Assembly: GCA_033032865.1 (NCBI GenBank)
Contig: JAWHQI010000068.1
Location: 434,001 to 498,000 of the forward strand
Length of the DNA: 64,000 nucleotides
Reading direction: 5' to 3'
DNA from: Dactylorhiza incarnata
Lineage: Eukaryota > Streptophyta > Magnoliopsida > Asparagales > Orchidaceae
Positions 11,783-20,927 of the stretch are shown here, piece by piece. The translations under genes and the position numbers were made by a program. Within the stretch, counting starts at the first letter, position 1, and each line of letters begins with the position of its first letter. The notes under the pieces were generated by a model. It did not search any database. It worked only from the letters and a program-made list of their open reading frames with translations, and was not told the origin of the DNA.

Positions 11783-11800
11783 TCCCCGACAACGGCGCCA
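11783..11800 (-). other. NA1 primer-binding site
   Basis: The minus strand reads TGGCGCCGTTGTCGGGGA, six bases after the 5' LTR end (...GCGCCATCA). From memory this is near-complementary to the 3' end of a plant tRNA(Asp), the primer typical of Athila/Tat-type gypsy elements. That suggests NA1's autonomous partner is of that group rather than a Tekay or copia element. Confidence 0.75.
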
Positions 11801-11806
11801 AAAACT

Positions 11807-13320
11807 TGATGGCGCAAATCTCACACACCGCTATAGGCGGTAGCTCGACTGCGACGCGAAACGGCAGTGTACCGATCGTTCAAGTAATATAAAACAAGGA
11901 GTAATCCCCGAGTATCGAATCTCAAAGGAACACAGTAAGGTGGAGTTTATTATCGAGGAAGGACTTGAGATTGAAGTCCTTTCGAGCGGATGGATGCGGA
12001 AACGGGGATTTTGGATTGTGGAAAATAAAGAGAAAATGCTATGACTACTCCTATGTAATGCCGCTATGCAGTGCTTCGCTTGGCGGGATGGAGACTAGGC
12101 AGGCCTTGAGCGCACTGCGTCGCAAGGGCGGATGGACGAGTAGGCAAATAGAGTGAGGGTCGTAAGCACCTCTTCGACAAGCACGCCACTAGCAATTGCT
12201 AGTGCGACGACGAACGTGACGGCGGGATGGAGGATGGAATGGAGCGCACCTCAAGCAACTCAAACAACAAACATTTCACATAGACATGAAATATATAGAA
12301 ATACAAACTAGTTTTAAGTGCAACTTCATCTTAATACATGGATCTAACTACATACACATCAATAAGAGAAGAATAAGGCAAGAAATCGACCGAATCCGAA
12401 GTCTCGTTGTAGATTCACGGTTGGAATCGCCGGGTTGTCAATCCGCGTCCAAGCTCGGTCCGCAACTACGTCCGGGGTAGAGAGAGCTGTCACTACTCTC
12501 CAATGAGCCCGTCTTCTTCGTGTCACGATCCGGTAGAGGTTGCAAACTTCCTCTTGCTTGATGGTGATGGCGGCTAGGTCTTCCCTTGGAGCGCTAGGAT
12601 GAAGGAGGAGGCCGAGAGGAAGCTCCGGCTCAAGATTGGCGTGAAGAACAAGCCCGGAGCACCTCCATATGGTGGGCGGCGATGGAGGGGCGAAAAACCT
12701 GCGGAAGGGGCAAAAACGGCGGAGCTGGGCGGAAGAAATGCGTCGATCCCGACCTAATTCGTGAGCAGGTTAATTTATATGCACTGGAATAAACAGTGCG
12801 CACGGTCATTGGCGCACGACCAGTGGTCGTGCGCACTAGAATCCTGTGATCGTGCGCCTGCCTGGATGGAGCCTGCAAGGTATGAAAATTATAAAATACA
12901 ATGTTCGCCCGACCAGTTGCGCACGACCAGTGGTCGTGCGCGCTATCGTAAGTGGTCGTGCGATAAGGAAGACAGAACTCAGTTTTCAGGGGTTAAGTGC
13001 ACACGATCAGTGGCGCACGACCAGTGGTCGTGCGCAATAGAACTAGTGATCGTGCGCAGTGTTCCTATACAGAATTGTACCGGGAACACTTGCACGACTC
13101 CTGTTCCAGCATACAACACCAATCTAGCCACTGAAGGTGGCGCTTAACAATGCATGAAAACTAATAGCTAAGATAAACAAGAAATAACACCAAAACGGGC
13201 CTAGAAGTGCACATAGCATGGAATAACAAATATGAGCTAAAATAGGGCTAAAGTGCAGTGCATAAACTAGAAAATCGGCCCAGATGAGTCCATATATGTG
13301 TATATAATTGGGACTCATCA
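11807..13320 (-). repeat. NA1 5' LTR
   Basis: It is 1514 bp, the same length as the left copy, starts TGATGGCGC and ends GGACTCATCA on the plus strand. Palindromic motif copies lie at 12812-12834, 12919-12941 and 13013-13035. The TATA region at about 12771-12779 is slightly altered (AATTTATATG on the plus strand) compared with the left LTR. The LTR is followed by the target duplication CTGCT. Confidence 0.93.
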
Positions 13321-13538
13321 CTGCTTCAACCTCCATTTCGCGATTGTCTATTTTTACTTTAAATTTGCATGAGTCTGAAGAGATCATCTCGATCCATCAG
13401 GGAGTCGTACCCGTAGTGGGTTCCCTTTGAGGTAAACCACTCCTGTCACCTGACGTATGAAATCTTGGGACACAAAGGATCGAGTGGCGCCCGTGTCAAA
13501 GAGCGCTCGAGCCGCCCGATCGTTGATCCAGAGGATCC
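13321..13538 (-). pseudogene. GyA protease, N-terminal part
   Basis: The minus strand encodes the aspartic protease start (ILWINDRAARALFDTGATRS), with the catalytic DTG triad present at about 13500. A frameshift near 13390 separates this from the next piece, which runs into the NA1 insertion at 13320 and resumes at 7094. It precedes the RT in the usual gypsy order gag-protease-RT-RNase H-integrase. Confidence 0.8.
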
Positions 13539-13660
13539 CTGACGTTTCAATTTAATCGATTGATTTTTTTTGAAAGTTATATATATATAAGCACGTACTA
13601 AAAGTATCACAGCTAACGCACAAAATATGCATATGTATATATAAAAAAAAATTCTCGTAC
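13539..13660 (-). other. Intron-like 122-nt AT-rich insert between gag and protease of GyA
   Basis: On the minus strand the insert begins GTACGAG after AACG and ends ACGTCAG before GGATCC. It is AT-rich with T and TA runs. Its length is not a multiple of three. Removing it from GT to AG brings the gag frame directly into the protease frame with spacing normal for this family. No clear branch point is visible. The alternative is a small insertion that happens to have GT and AG ends. Confidence 0.45.
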
Positions 13661-14885
13661 CGTTCACCACGTCCGCGGTGGCTCGATCCCTCTCTAGGTC
13701 CAAAGCATAAGCCTGCTGGGGAGGTCGTTGCTGTCCTCTACCAGGCTGGCCTCGTCTATGGCCTCCGCCCCGATGAAAGTCCTGATGTCCTTCCCTGGGT
13801 GCCAGTAGGGGGCATTGAGGTCGTAGGTGCCCCAACTCATTGCAGTGGAAACAACGCCTCTCAAAAGGCCATTGCTCTACCACGTATGCTGGTGCAGGAA
13901 GGGCTCGCTGGTGTGCTGGGGGAGGCGGAGGTGTCCTCTTCTGATGATAGTCACGAAGTGGCTGGTGGCGATCTCCTCGATCATAACCCCTATGATCTCC
14001 CCGGTCGTTCCCGCGTCCGCGCTGGTACCTGGTCCCCTATCCCCTCTGATCATGTCCTTGGGGTGTCTCTGCTATTCTCTTCAACCTGTTCCTTTCCCGG
14101 GTGGTTTTTAAGTCAGCCTGCATCGTCTTTGCAAGGTGAATGATGACCTCAAAGGGAGCGTGAGCTGCTGTCATCAGTGGTTGATGGATGGAGTCGTTGA
14201 GGCCCTGAAAGAACCTCTTGGCCCGGTTCTCATCCTCTATGGCCATGATACCAACATACCGGGCAAGGTGGGAGAACTCCCGCTGGTACTCTATAACTGT
14301 CATAGTACGTTGTCGAAGTTGAAGAAAACGTTCCTGGAGCTCTGTCGGGTCGGAGCTAGAAATGAAGTGCTCCATCATCAAGGTAGAAAAGTTTTTCCAA
14401 GAAATCTCAGTCAGTCGGTGGTCCCTATAGGTGGTCTGTAGGACGGACCTCCACCACTTCCTAGCATACCCCTCCAGAAGGGTGGTGGCTAGGGAAACCG
14501 CATAGTAGGAAGGGCAGTGCATTCTCCTGAGTAGCTCCTCAATCCACTCCAGCCAATCCTCTGTCTGGATGGCCAATTATGTCCCTTTGAAGACCGGGGG
14601 ACGAAAGCTCCTGAACATCACCAATCTCTCTGCATCTGTCAGGCCTTGTGCCTGTAGCGGCAACTGCTGCTGTAGTGAGGCCCGGAAAGTATATAGTAAT
14701 GCGGTGAAAGTCTGCCCTAACTCCATTTGGTGAAACGGGGTCGGCTGGGCCGGCACTGCCTGGCGAGAGGGTGCGGCAGGAGGTGGAGGGGCCCACTCGT
14801 CAACTGGGGTGTTGGGGCGATATATGTCCTCGTCAGCATTCTCATTTCTTATCCCGAGGCTAAGCTCCCGAAATTCCCGTTTCAA
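13661..14885 (-). pseudogene. GyA gag
   Basis: A single minus-strand frame from ATG 14885 encodes a proline-rich N-terminus and a retrotransposon gag capsid domain (EDWLEWIEELLRRM, ARKWWRSV, FSTLMMEHF, RTMTVIEYQREF). An R/G-rich linker follows, then a CX2CX4HX4C knuckle (CFHCNELGHLRPQC near 13855). It is broken by in-frame TAA at 14577 and TAG at 14037; coding similarity continues unchanged across both. It lies directly downstream of the primer site and leader. The pieces add up to a normal gypsy gag length. Confidence 0.88.
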
Positions 14886-15117
14886 TTTATTGAAATATGT
14901 GTGTCAGAACTGTCGAATCAAGCTAATAGGTAGGTACTTGGTCGAAGACTTAGCGGTTGGGTTTTATTAGTGAAACTTCACATGATGTTTTATCATGAAT
15001 CTTTTGTGGTCCACCACACTTCCGTTGCGTAGTTCATCCTCGAACTAGGTATCGTATTATGGTGGACCATCTGTGAAGATTTAATAAATCTGGATCGTTT
15101 TTTCTGCTCTGATACCC
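14886..15117 (-). other. GyA leader and primer-binding site
   Basis: The primer site is at 15106-15117 (minus strand GGGTATCAGAGC), a one-mismatch version of the initiator-Met-tRNA complement. The leader contains an inverted pair (GTGGTCCACCAC near 15009 and ATGGTGGACCAT near 15059) able to fold. No ORF in it is convincing. Confidence 0.65.
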
Positions 15118-15118
15118 T

Positions 15119-15198
15119 TGTAAGAACCCCCTTTCGAGCTGGATGCTGGGGGTGTCGGCGGTCGTCCTTGCGAGCTGTATGCTAGGGAGACCGTTACA
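15119..15198 (+). repeat. Remnant of GyA 5' LTR end fused to a 5S-derived unit fragment
   Basis: The first bases (TGTAAGAACCCC from 15119) are the expected end of the GyA 5' LTR next to its primer site. From about 15125 the sequence matches the last 74 bases of the 5S-derived unit at 15529-15811, ending AGACCGTTACA. The join occurs at a short shared GAACCC. The rest of the GyA 5' LTR is absent. Confidence 0.6.
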
Positions 15199-15227
15199 CA
15201 AAGTCCTATCACCAAGATTGCACTTTT

Positions 15228-15510
15228 TGCAACGGTCTTTGCAGCAAACAGCTCGCAAGGACGACCGCCGGCACCCCCAACATCCAGCTCAAAAGAGTTT
15301 AGCCTAATCAAATGGGCTGCAATCCATGCACCCCAACCCCTCTCTGTCCCACCACAGGTCATAGTGGGTTGTTGGAGACCGCAGTCCCCCTTTTCATGAG
15401 GAATGATTCAGTTAAGCGGCAGCGCAGGGAATTCCCAGGAGGTCACCCATCCCATGACTACTCCAGCCCGAGCACGCTTAACTATTAAGTTCTTCCACTC
15501 CTCATCACCA
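15228..15510 (-). repeat. 5S-rRNA-derived LTR-like unit (Cassandra type), left arm
   Basis: This 283-bp unit is bounded by TG and CA and is nearly complementary to 15529-15811. On the minus strand it contains the 3' half of a plant 5S rRNA, including the box A-like AGTTAAGCGTGCTCGG and the box C-like stretch before GGGAATTCC. Cassandra TRIM elements carry 5S sequence in LTRs of this size (Kalendar and colleagues). No 5-bp target duplication is visible around this unit alone. Confidence 0.75.
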
Positions 15511-15528
15511 ATTGACCTGCAGATTACT

Positions 15529-15811
15529 TGGTGATGATGAGTGGAAGAACTTAATAGTTAAGCGTGCTCGGGCTGGAGTAGTCACGAGATGGGTGACCTC
15601 CTGGGAAGTCCCTGCGCTGCCGCTTAGCTGAACCATTCCTCATGAAAAGGGGGACTGCGGTCTCCAACAACCCACTGTTCCCTGTGGTGGGATAGAGAGG
15701 GGTTGGGGTGCATGGGCTGCAGCCCATTTGGTTTGGCTGAACCCTTTTGAGCTGGATGCTGGGGGTGCCGGCGGTCGTCCTTGTGAGCTGTATGCTGGGT
15801 AGACCGTTACA
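15529..15811 (+). repeat. 5S-rRNA-derived LTR-like unit (Cassandra type), right arm
   Basis: This 283-bp unit starts TGGTGATG and ends ACCGTTACA. Positions 15556-15571 match 5S box A (AGTTAAGCGTGCTCGG), and 15588-15611 match box C (GATGGGTGACCTCCTGGGAA), with GAGTAGT between them. It is therefore the RNA polymerase III internal control region of plant 5S rRNA. It lies head to head with the left arm across an 18-bp spacer (15511-15528). Its right end is joined to the CoB RNase H gene. It is not a functional 5S gene, because the 5' half is absent. Confidence 0.78.
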
Positions 15812-18700
15812 GCAGCTCCCAGCAGAGATATACTCTGATTCTGCTGTTGAGATTGCCACACTGGTCTGCTTCTTACTGCTCCAAGAGATCAGTCTTCCAC
15901 CAAGGAATTGACATGTCCCTGAGGTACTCATCCTATCTTCCTTGCACCCTGCATAATCTGCATCTGAGTAGCCAGTCAGTTCACATCCATTGTTCCTAGG
16001 GTACCATAGGCCAAGATTTGATGTACCCTTTAGGTATCTTAAGATTCTCTTGACAGAGACATGATGAGATTCCTTAGGGTTCACCTGATATCTAGCACAG
16101 ACACATGTAGCAAATATTATGTCAGGCCTACTTGCAGTTAGATAAAGCAAAGATCCAATCATGCATCTGTACTTGGTTTCATCAAAGGGTATGCCCTTCT
16201 CATCCTTGTCCAGAGACACATTGGTTCCCATTGGAGTCTTCATTGAAGAAGAACTCTCCAATCCAAATTTCTTGACTAGCTCCCTAATGAATTTGGTCTG
16301 GGAGATGAAAATGCCATCTTCAGATTGTTTCACTTGGAGACATAGGAAGTATTTGAGCTCACGCATACTGCTCATCTCAAACTTTCCCTGCATCAAGTTG
16401 GCAAAATTTTTGCAGAGATTGTTATCTGTAGAGCCAAATATGATGTCATCCACATAGATCTGCACTAGCAAGATCTTGCCCTTTACTTCCCTTAGGAACA
16501 ATGTCTTATCAATCTTTCCCCTTGAGTATTTGTTCTCAATTAGAAAGCTTGACAAAGTTTCATACCAGGCCCTAGGTGCCTGTTTTAAGCCATAAAGTGC
16601 TTTTCAAAGAAAATAAACATAATTAGGGTGAGTAGGATCTACAAAACCTGAGGGCTGCTCTACATATACCTCCTCTTTGAGGTCACCATTTAGGAAGGCT
16701 GACTTCACATCCATCTGGTAGACCTTGAAACATTGGTAGGATGCATAGGCTAGAAACAATCTTATTGCTTCCAGTCTGGCTACTGGAGCAAATGTCTGAT
16801 CAAAATCTATCCCTTCCTCTCTTCTGTAGCCTTTTGCCACTAGCCTTGCTTTATTCTTGGTGATGATTCCATTTTCATCCAATTTGTTTCTGTAGACCCA
16901 TGTAGTTCCTATAATGTTCTGTCCTTGGGGTCTTGGAACCAATTTCCAAACTTTGCATCTCTTAAATTGGTTCAGTTCCTCCTGCATTGCTGCAATCCAA
17001 AATGGATCCTGATTTGCTTCCTCAAATTTCTTGGGTTCAATTTGAGAGAGAAAACTCAGGTACAATGCTTTACTTGCAGCTGTACTCCTTGTCAGCACAC
17101 CTTGGTTGACAACTCCTATTACCTGCTCTTGGGGATGATCTCTTGCTTGTCTCAGGGAAATTGGTAGTATTCTGGGCACTTCTGCATTAACAACTTCTTC
17201 AGGTTGCATTTTTTAGGTTGGATTTCTTCAGCTGTTTCTGGACTTCCGCAGTATCTTCCTCGATTTCAACTATCACAGACTGATTCTTATTTCTGAGTGA
17301 AGTACCAGCATTGTGTTCAATGGATAACTTCTCTATTCTCTTCACTGTACCTGCATTCACTAGAGAGCTAGACCAGCCCTTATGTATAAGGCTAGTGTCA
17401 TGAAATACCACATGTACAGATTCTTCCACTGCTTGGGTATTGATGTTGTACACTCTATAAGCCTTGCTATGAGAGCTCTAGCCAACAAAAATACCCTCAC
17501 TGCTTTTCTCAGCAAACTTGGTTAGTTTGGATTTCCTATTATTAAGAACATAGCATTTGCTACCAAAGATCCTAAAGTAGGATATGGTTGGTTTTCTGCC
17601 CTTCATTAACTCATAAGGAGTTTTCTTGTGGTCTTTAATGATTGAAGCTCTGTTTATCACATGACAAGCAGTGTTGACAGCCTCTGGCCAGAAGTATTCT
17701 GGTAGAGAGGAGTCACTTAGCATTGTCCTACTTGCCTCTATCAAGGTTCTGTTCTTTATTTCAGCAACCCCATTCTGTTGAGGGGTTCTGGGTGAGGAAA
17801 ATTCTTGGGAGATACCTAGTTCTTGGCAGAATTCTGTCACGGGCCCTGACTGAAATTCTGTCCCATGGTCACTTCTGAGTTTGACCACAGTACATTCCAT
17901 CTCATTCTGGATCTGCCTGACAAAATTTCTCAAGATATCTAGGGTATCTAACTTCTTTTTGAGGAAGAATACCCAAGTGAACCTTGAGTAATCATCAACA
18001 ACTACAAGGGTGTAGGCCTTCACTCCTAAGCTATGAACTGACATGGGACCAAACAGATCCAGATGTAGCAAAAATAAGCACCTAGAGGACTCTTTGTTAG
18101 ATATGCTTTTAAAGCTGGTCCTAGTCTGCTTTCCAAGTTGGCAAGCTTGACAAGGACCATCTTTGATGCACTTAATATTAGGTCCATTCCTGACTAGGTC
18201 TTGTGAGAGAAGCTTGCCTATTGTCTTATAGTTGATGTAGGTGCAAGTCTCTTGTGCCATTGAACACATAGAGCCTCTTTACCATTAGCTACAAGACATA
18301 TGGGCATGAAAGACTTTGTATTAAGAAAGTTTAAGCAATAAATATTGCCACTCTGAGTGCCAGTTAACGTAGCCTCAGAATCTGAGGATTTCTTAATTAG
18401 GCACTTGTCCTTGTGAAAAGTAATAACAAAGCCTAAATCACAAAGTTGACTTATGCTTATGAGATTGTGTTTCAACCCCTCCACATAAGCTACCTTTGTG
18501 ATGGTAACTAACCAATTAGAGATGTTGCCATAGCCCCTGGTCACCCCTTTTTCTGAACCTCCAAAGAACACGGTTGGTCCATTCTCCACAGGGATGAACT
18601 CTCTTAAATACTTTCTGACTCCAGTCATGTGCCTGGAGCAGCCACTGTCCAAATACCAATTTGGAGAATAGTTGACATTTGGACATACCTGCAAAACAAA
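15812..18700 (-). pseudogene. CoB pol (SIRE-type Ty1/copia): protease, integrase, RT, partial RNase H
   Basis: Read on the minus strand. The protease has catalytic DSG (WYLDSGCSRHMTG, near 18650). The gag-pre-integrase zinc region follows (CQACQLGKQTR). The integrase core has LDLFGP, SDHGTEF and NGVAEIKNRT, so all three acidic residues are kept. RT shows [10 protein letters not shown], then YVDD near 16450. RNase H begins (YSDADYAG, STAESEY) and is cut at 15811 by the 5S-derived repeat just after the AESEY motif. Frameshifts occur near 18240; stops occur at 17478, at about 17210 and at 16604. The 16604 stop is TGA where CoS has an arginine codon. The last part of RNase H and the 3' LTR are missing. 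Confidence 0.9.
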
Positions 18701-20858
18701 TCACTTCCCCTTAGGTACCCAATATGGATTGGGTCCTTGGTTTCTGTTAGTGTGGTATAATGGAAAAACAAACCTCTGAGGGTTCTGCACTCTCTTTGCA
18801 TTGAGCCCTGTTGGGTTGAACCAAAGAAAAGTGGCCTACTTTCCCACAGCACCAGCATTCATATCTGTTATATCTTCTCTTCTGCTTCATCATCTGAATG
18901 GGGTGGCAGTGCTGATGAGCAGGAGAGAAGGCTTCTTGCTTAACAGATCTTGGGTGAACCTCATATGTGTGAGTTTGGCGAGGAATTGGTCTCACCACAT
19001 TTTGGTTCACCTTCTTGGGAACAGGCTTTGTAGGAATAGCCTTTCCCCTGCCATTGACTGCTGTTGTTGCAAGTTTGTGGGCTGAAGGACAAGTCACCAG
19101 CACCTTCTTATAGGAAGGTCTAGCTTCAGAATCTTTGCCCGTAACTGTCTCCTTATTGAAACCGATACCAGCTCTGAACTGTCCAGAGAAGGTGTTAATG
19201 ATGGACAGGATAGTCTTGGGCATAGAGAAGCTGGATGCAAGTTTCTTCTCAGCCAACAATATTTCCTCAAGGTCCTTGATGATCTTGTTCTTCTGTCCTA
19301 ATTCAGCATTCTTAAGCCTTATGGCTTCCTTGAATTTGTCCACTTCTTTGCTCATAGTAGCCAGCTTCTCAGTTGTCTCCTGGAGCTTAGATTGAACAGG
19401 CTTCAAGGAATCTAACTCCTTGGTCTGGACTTTGAGGAGTTTCTTACAGCTTTTGAAGGCTTTCCACAAGGCTTTATATTGCCTTATCAGTTCAGACTCA
19501 ATCTCATATTGGGATCTTGGGGCTGTGCTGTTGGCAGCAGACACACCCTCATCATCATGCAAGGAATCTGCCGCTGATTCAGAATCAGAGATAGATTGAG
19601 AAGTTTTGTTAGTTACCTTCCCAGGAGAGATGTCATCCTGCTTGTCTTCACCGATGGCCATCAAGCCAATGAGTGCATCTTCCTCAGTACCAGAGGAGCT
19701 TGAGTCAGAGTCACTCATTGTTCTGACCTTCTTGGCCACGAATCCTTTTTCAGATTTCCTCTTGCTCCTTGAGATTCTTCTTTCTTCATGGTTCCTCGAC
19801 TCCTTCTTCATAGAGGGGCAGTCAGCAGCCATGCGACCTATCTTGCTGCAGGAATAACAAACAGTATTATTTAAATCATATTTACCAGGGTTAGATCTGT
19901 ACCTTTCCTCCCCGGGGGCTCTGGATCTGTCATGATAATCAGATCATCTGGAGCTTGAGGAGGAGTTTCTGTGATTGTCCCTCCTCCTTCTGTGTATCAG
20001 CTTTCTGAACTATTTTGAGAGAAGGGCCACCTCTCTGTCAGTATCATCAGAATCTGAAGAGCTGGCTTCTGATTCTTCACTGCTCTCAGATCTGTTCTGA
20101 GTTGCAGAGTTCTTGCCCTTGGATCTTCTCGAGCTCTCAGCTTTTAGAGCCACAGATCTGTCTCTTGAGCTCCCCTTTGAGCTTTCTTCTTCAGCCTTCC
20201 TGGTGTTAAGCTGATGTTCATGAGACAACAACTTCCCATACAGGTTTTTGGGCTCCATGATGCCCAGCTGACCCATCTCTCTGATGACACAGATCTTGAT
20301 GTCCCATTCCTTTGTGAGAGATCTAAGAAACTTGTCATTAAGATCAGAGTTGGTGAACTCTCTTTCATAGTTTCTTAGTCCATTCACTATCTTGAAGAAT
20401 CTCTCATAACAGTTAGAGATTGTTTCATTCTTGCCTTGCTTAAAGGCCTCATACTCCTGGTTGAGAAGGGATTTTCTATCATCCCTTACCTCTTCAGTAC
20501 CCTCCATGTACACGATCAAGGAGTCCCACATCACCTTGGCCGTTTTGTAGTGAATCAGATTCTAGAGGGTAGAGTCATCTATGGCACTCACAATGTCATT
20601 TTGGGCCCTCTTATTTAGGCCTACCAAGGCTAGCTCATCCTTGGTCATGTCCTCATATTTCTTTATCACCTCCCTTATTGGATCAATGGTGGAGGGAGTT
20701 GTAGGGATAAAGGGACCCTGTTGGATTGTCAAGTAAATTCTTGGATCAGCCGCCTCCATGAAAAGCCTTACCCTTTCCTTCCAGATGAGAAAGTTCTTCT
20801 TTGTGCAGATTGGGAGTTTCATGGCTCTCATTTCTCGATTCTGATCTCCACCAGCCAT
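18701..20858 (-). pseudogene. CoB gag
   Basis: It begins at ATG 20858 with a gag of the SIRE type (MKLPICTKKNFLIWKERVRL, VYMEGTEEVRDDRKSLL), close to the CoS gag. A serine/acidic middle and a coiled-coil region follow (LATMSKEVDKFKEAIRLKN near 19350). The first zinc knuckle reads CYSCSKIGRMAADC, with arginine where histidine is needed. The second (CWCCGKVGHF) is cut by a frameshift near 18830. In-frame TAG codons at 20562 and 20010 stand where CoS has CAG. The frame ends ...WVPKGK then TGA at 18701-18703, directly followed by pol in the same frame. Confidence 0.88.
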
Positions 20859-20912
20859 GGTGAGTCGTTCTACAATCTAGATCAGACGGTTAAGTCTTCT
20901 TTTGAACAACCT

Positions 20913-20925
20913 GGCTCTGATACCA
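20913..20925 (-). other. CoB primer-binding site
   Basis: The minus strand reads TGGTATCAGAGCC, a perfect match to the initiator-Met-tRNA primer sequence used by plant copia elements. It lies two bases after the 5' LTR end at 20928. Confidence 0.85.
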
Positions 20926-20927
20926 CT

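Larger units (their letters stand above)
7095..13320 (-). mobile_element. NA1: complete non-autonomous LTR retrotransposon with a zinc-knuckle-only ORF
   Basis: The element is 6226 bp, with two LTRs of identical length (1514 bp) and an exact target duplication CTGCT (7090-7094 and 13321-13325) inside the GyA protease gene. A primer site lies left of the right LTR and a polypurine tract right of the left LTR, so the element points leftwards. The LTRs differ only by scattered single bases, so insertion is comparatively recent. The 3.2-kb interior has no protease, integrase, RT or RNase H; its only recognisable coding signal is a two-knuckle ORF. This matches the class called TR-GAG (terminal-repeat elements with only gag) or, more loosely, LARD. 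Enzymes must come from an autonomous relative that is not in the window. Confidence 0.93.

Noticed and set aside
15556..15611. A possible 5S rRNA gene
   Set aside because: Only the internal control region and the 3' half are present, embedded in an LTR-like unit; the 5' half of 5S rRNA is missing.
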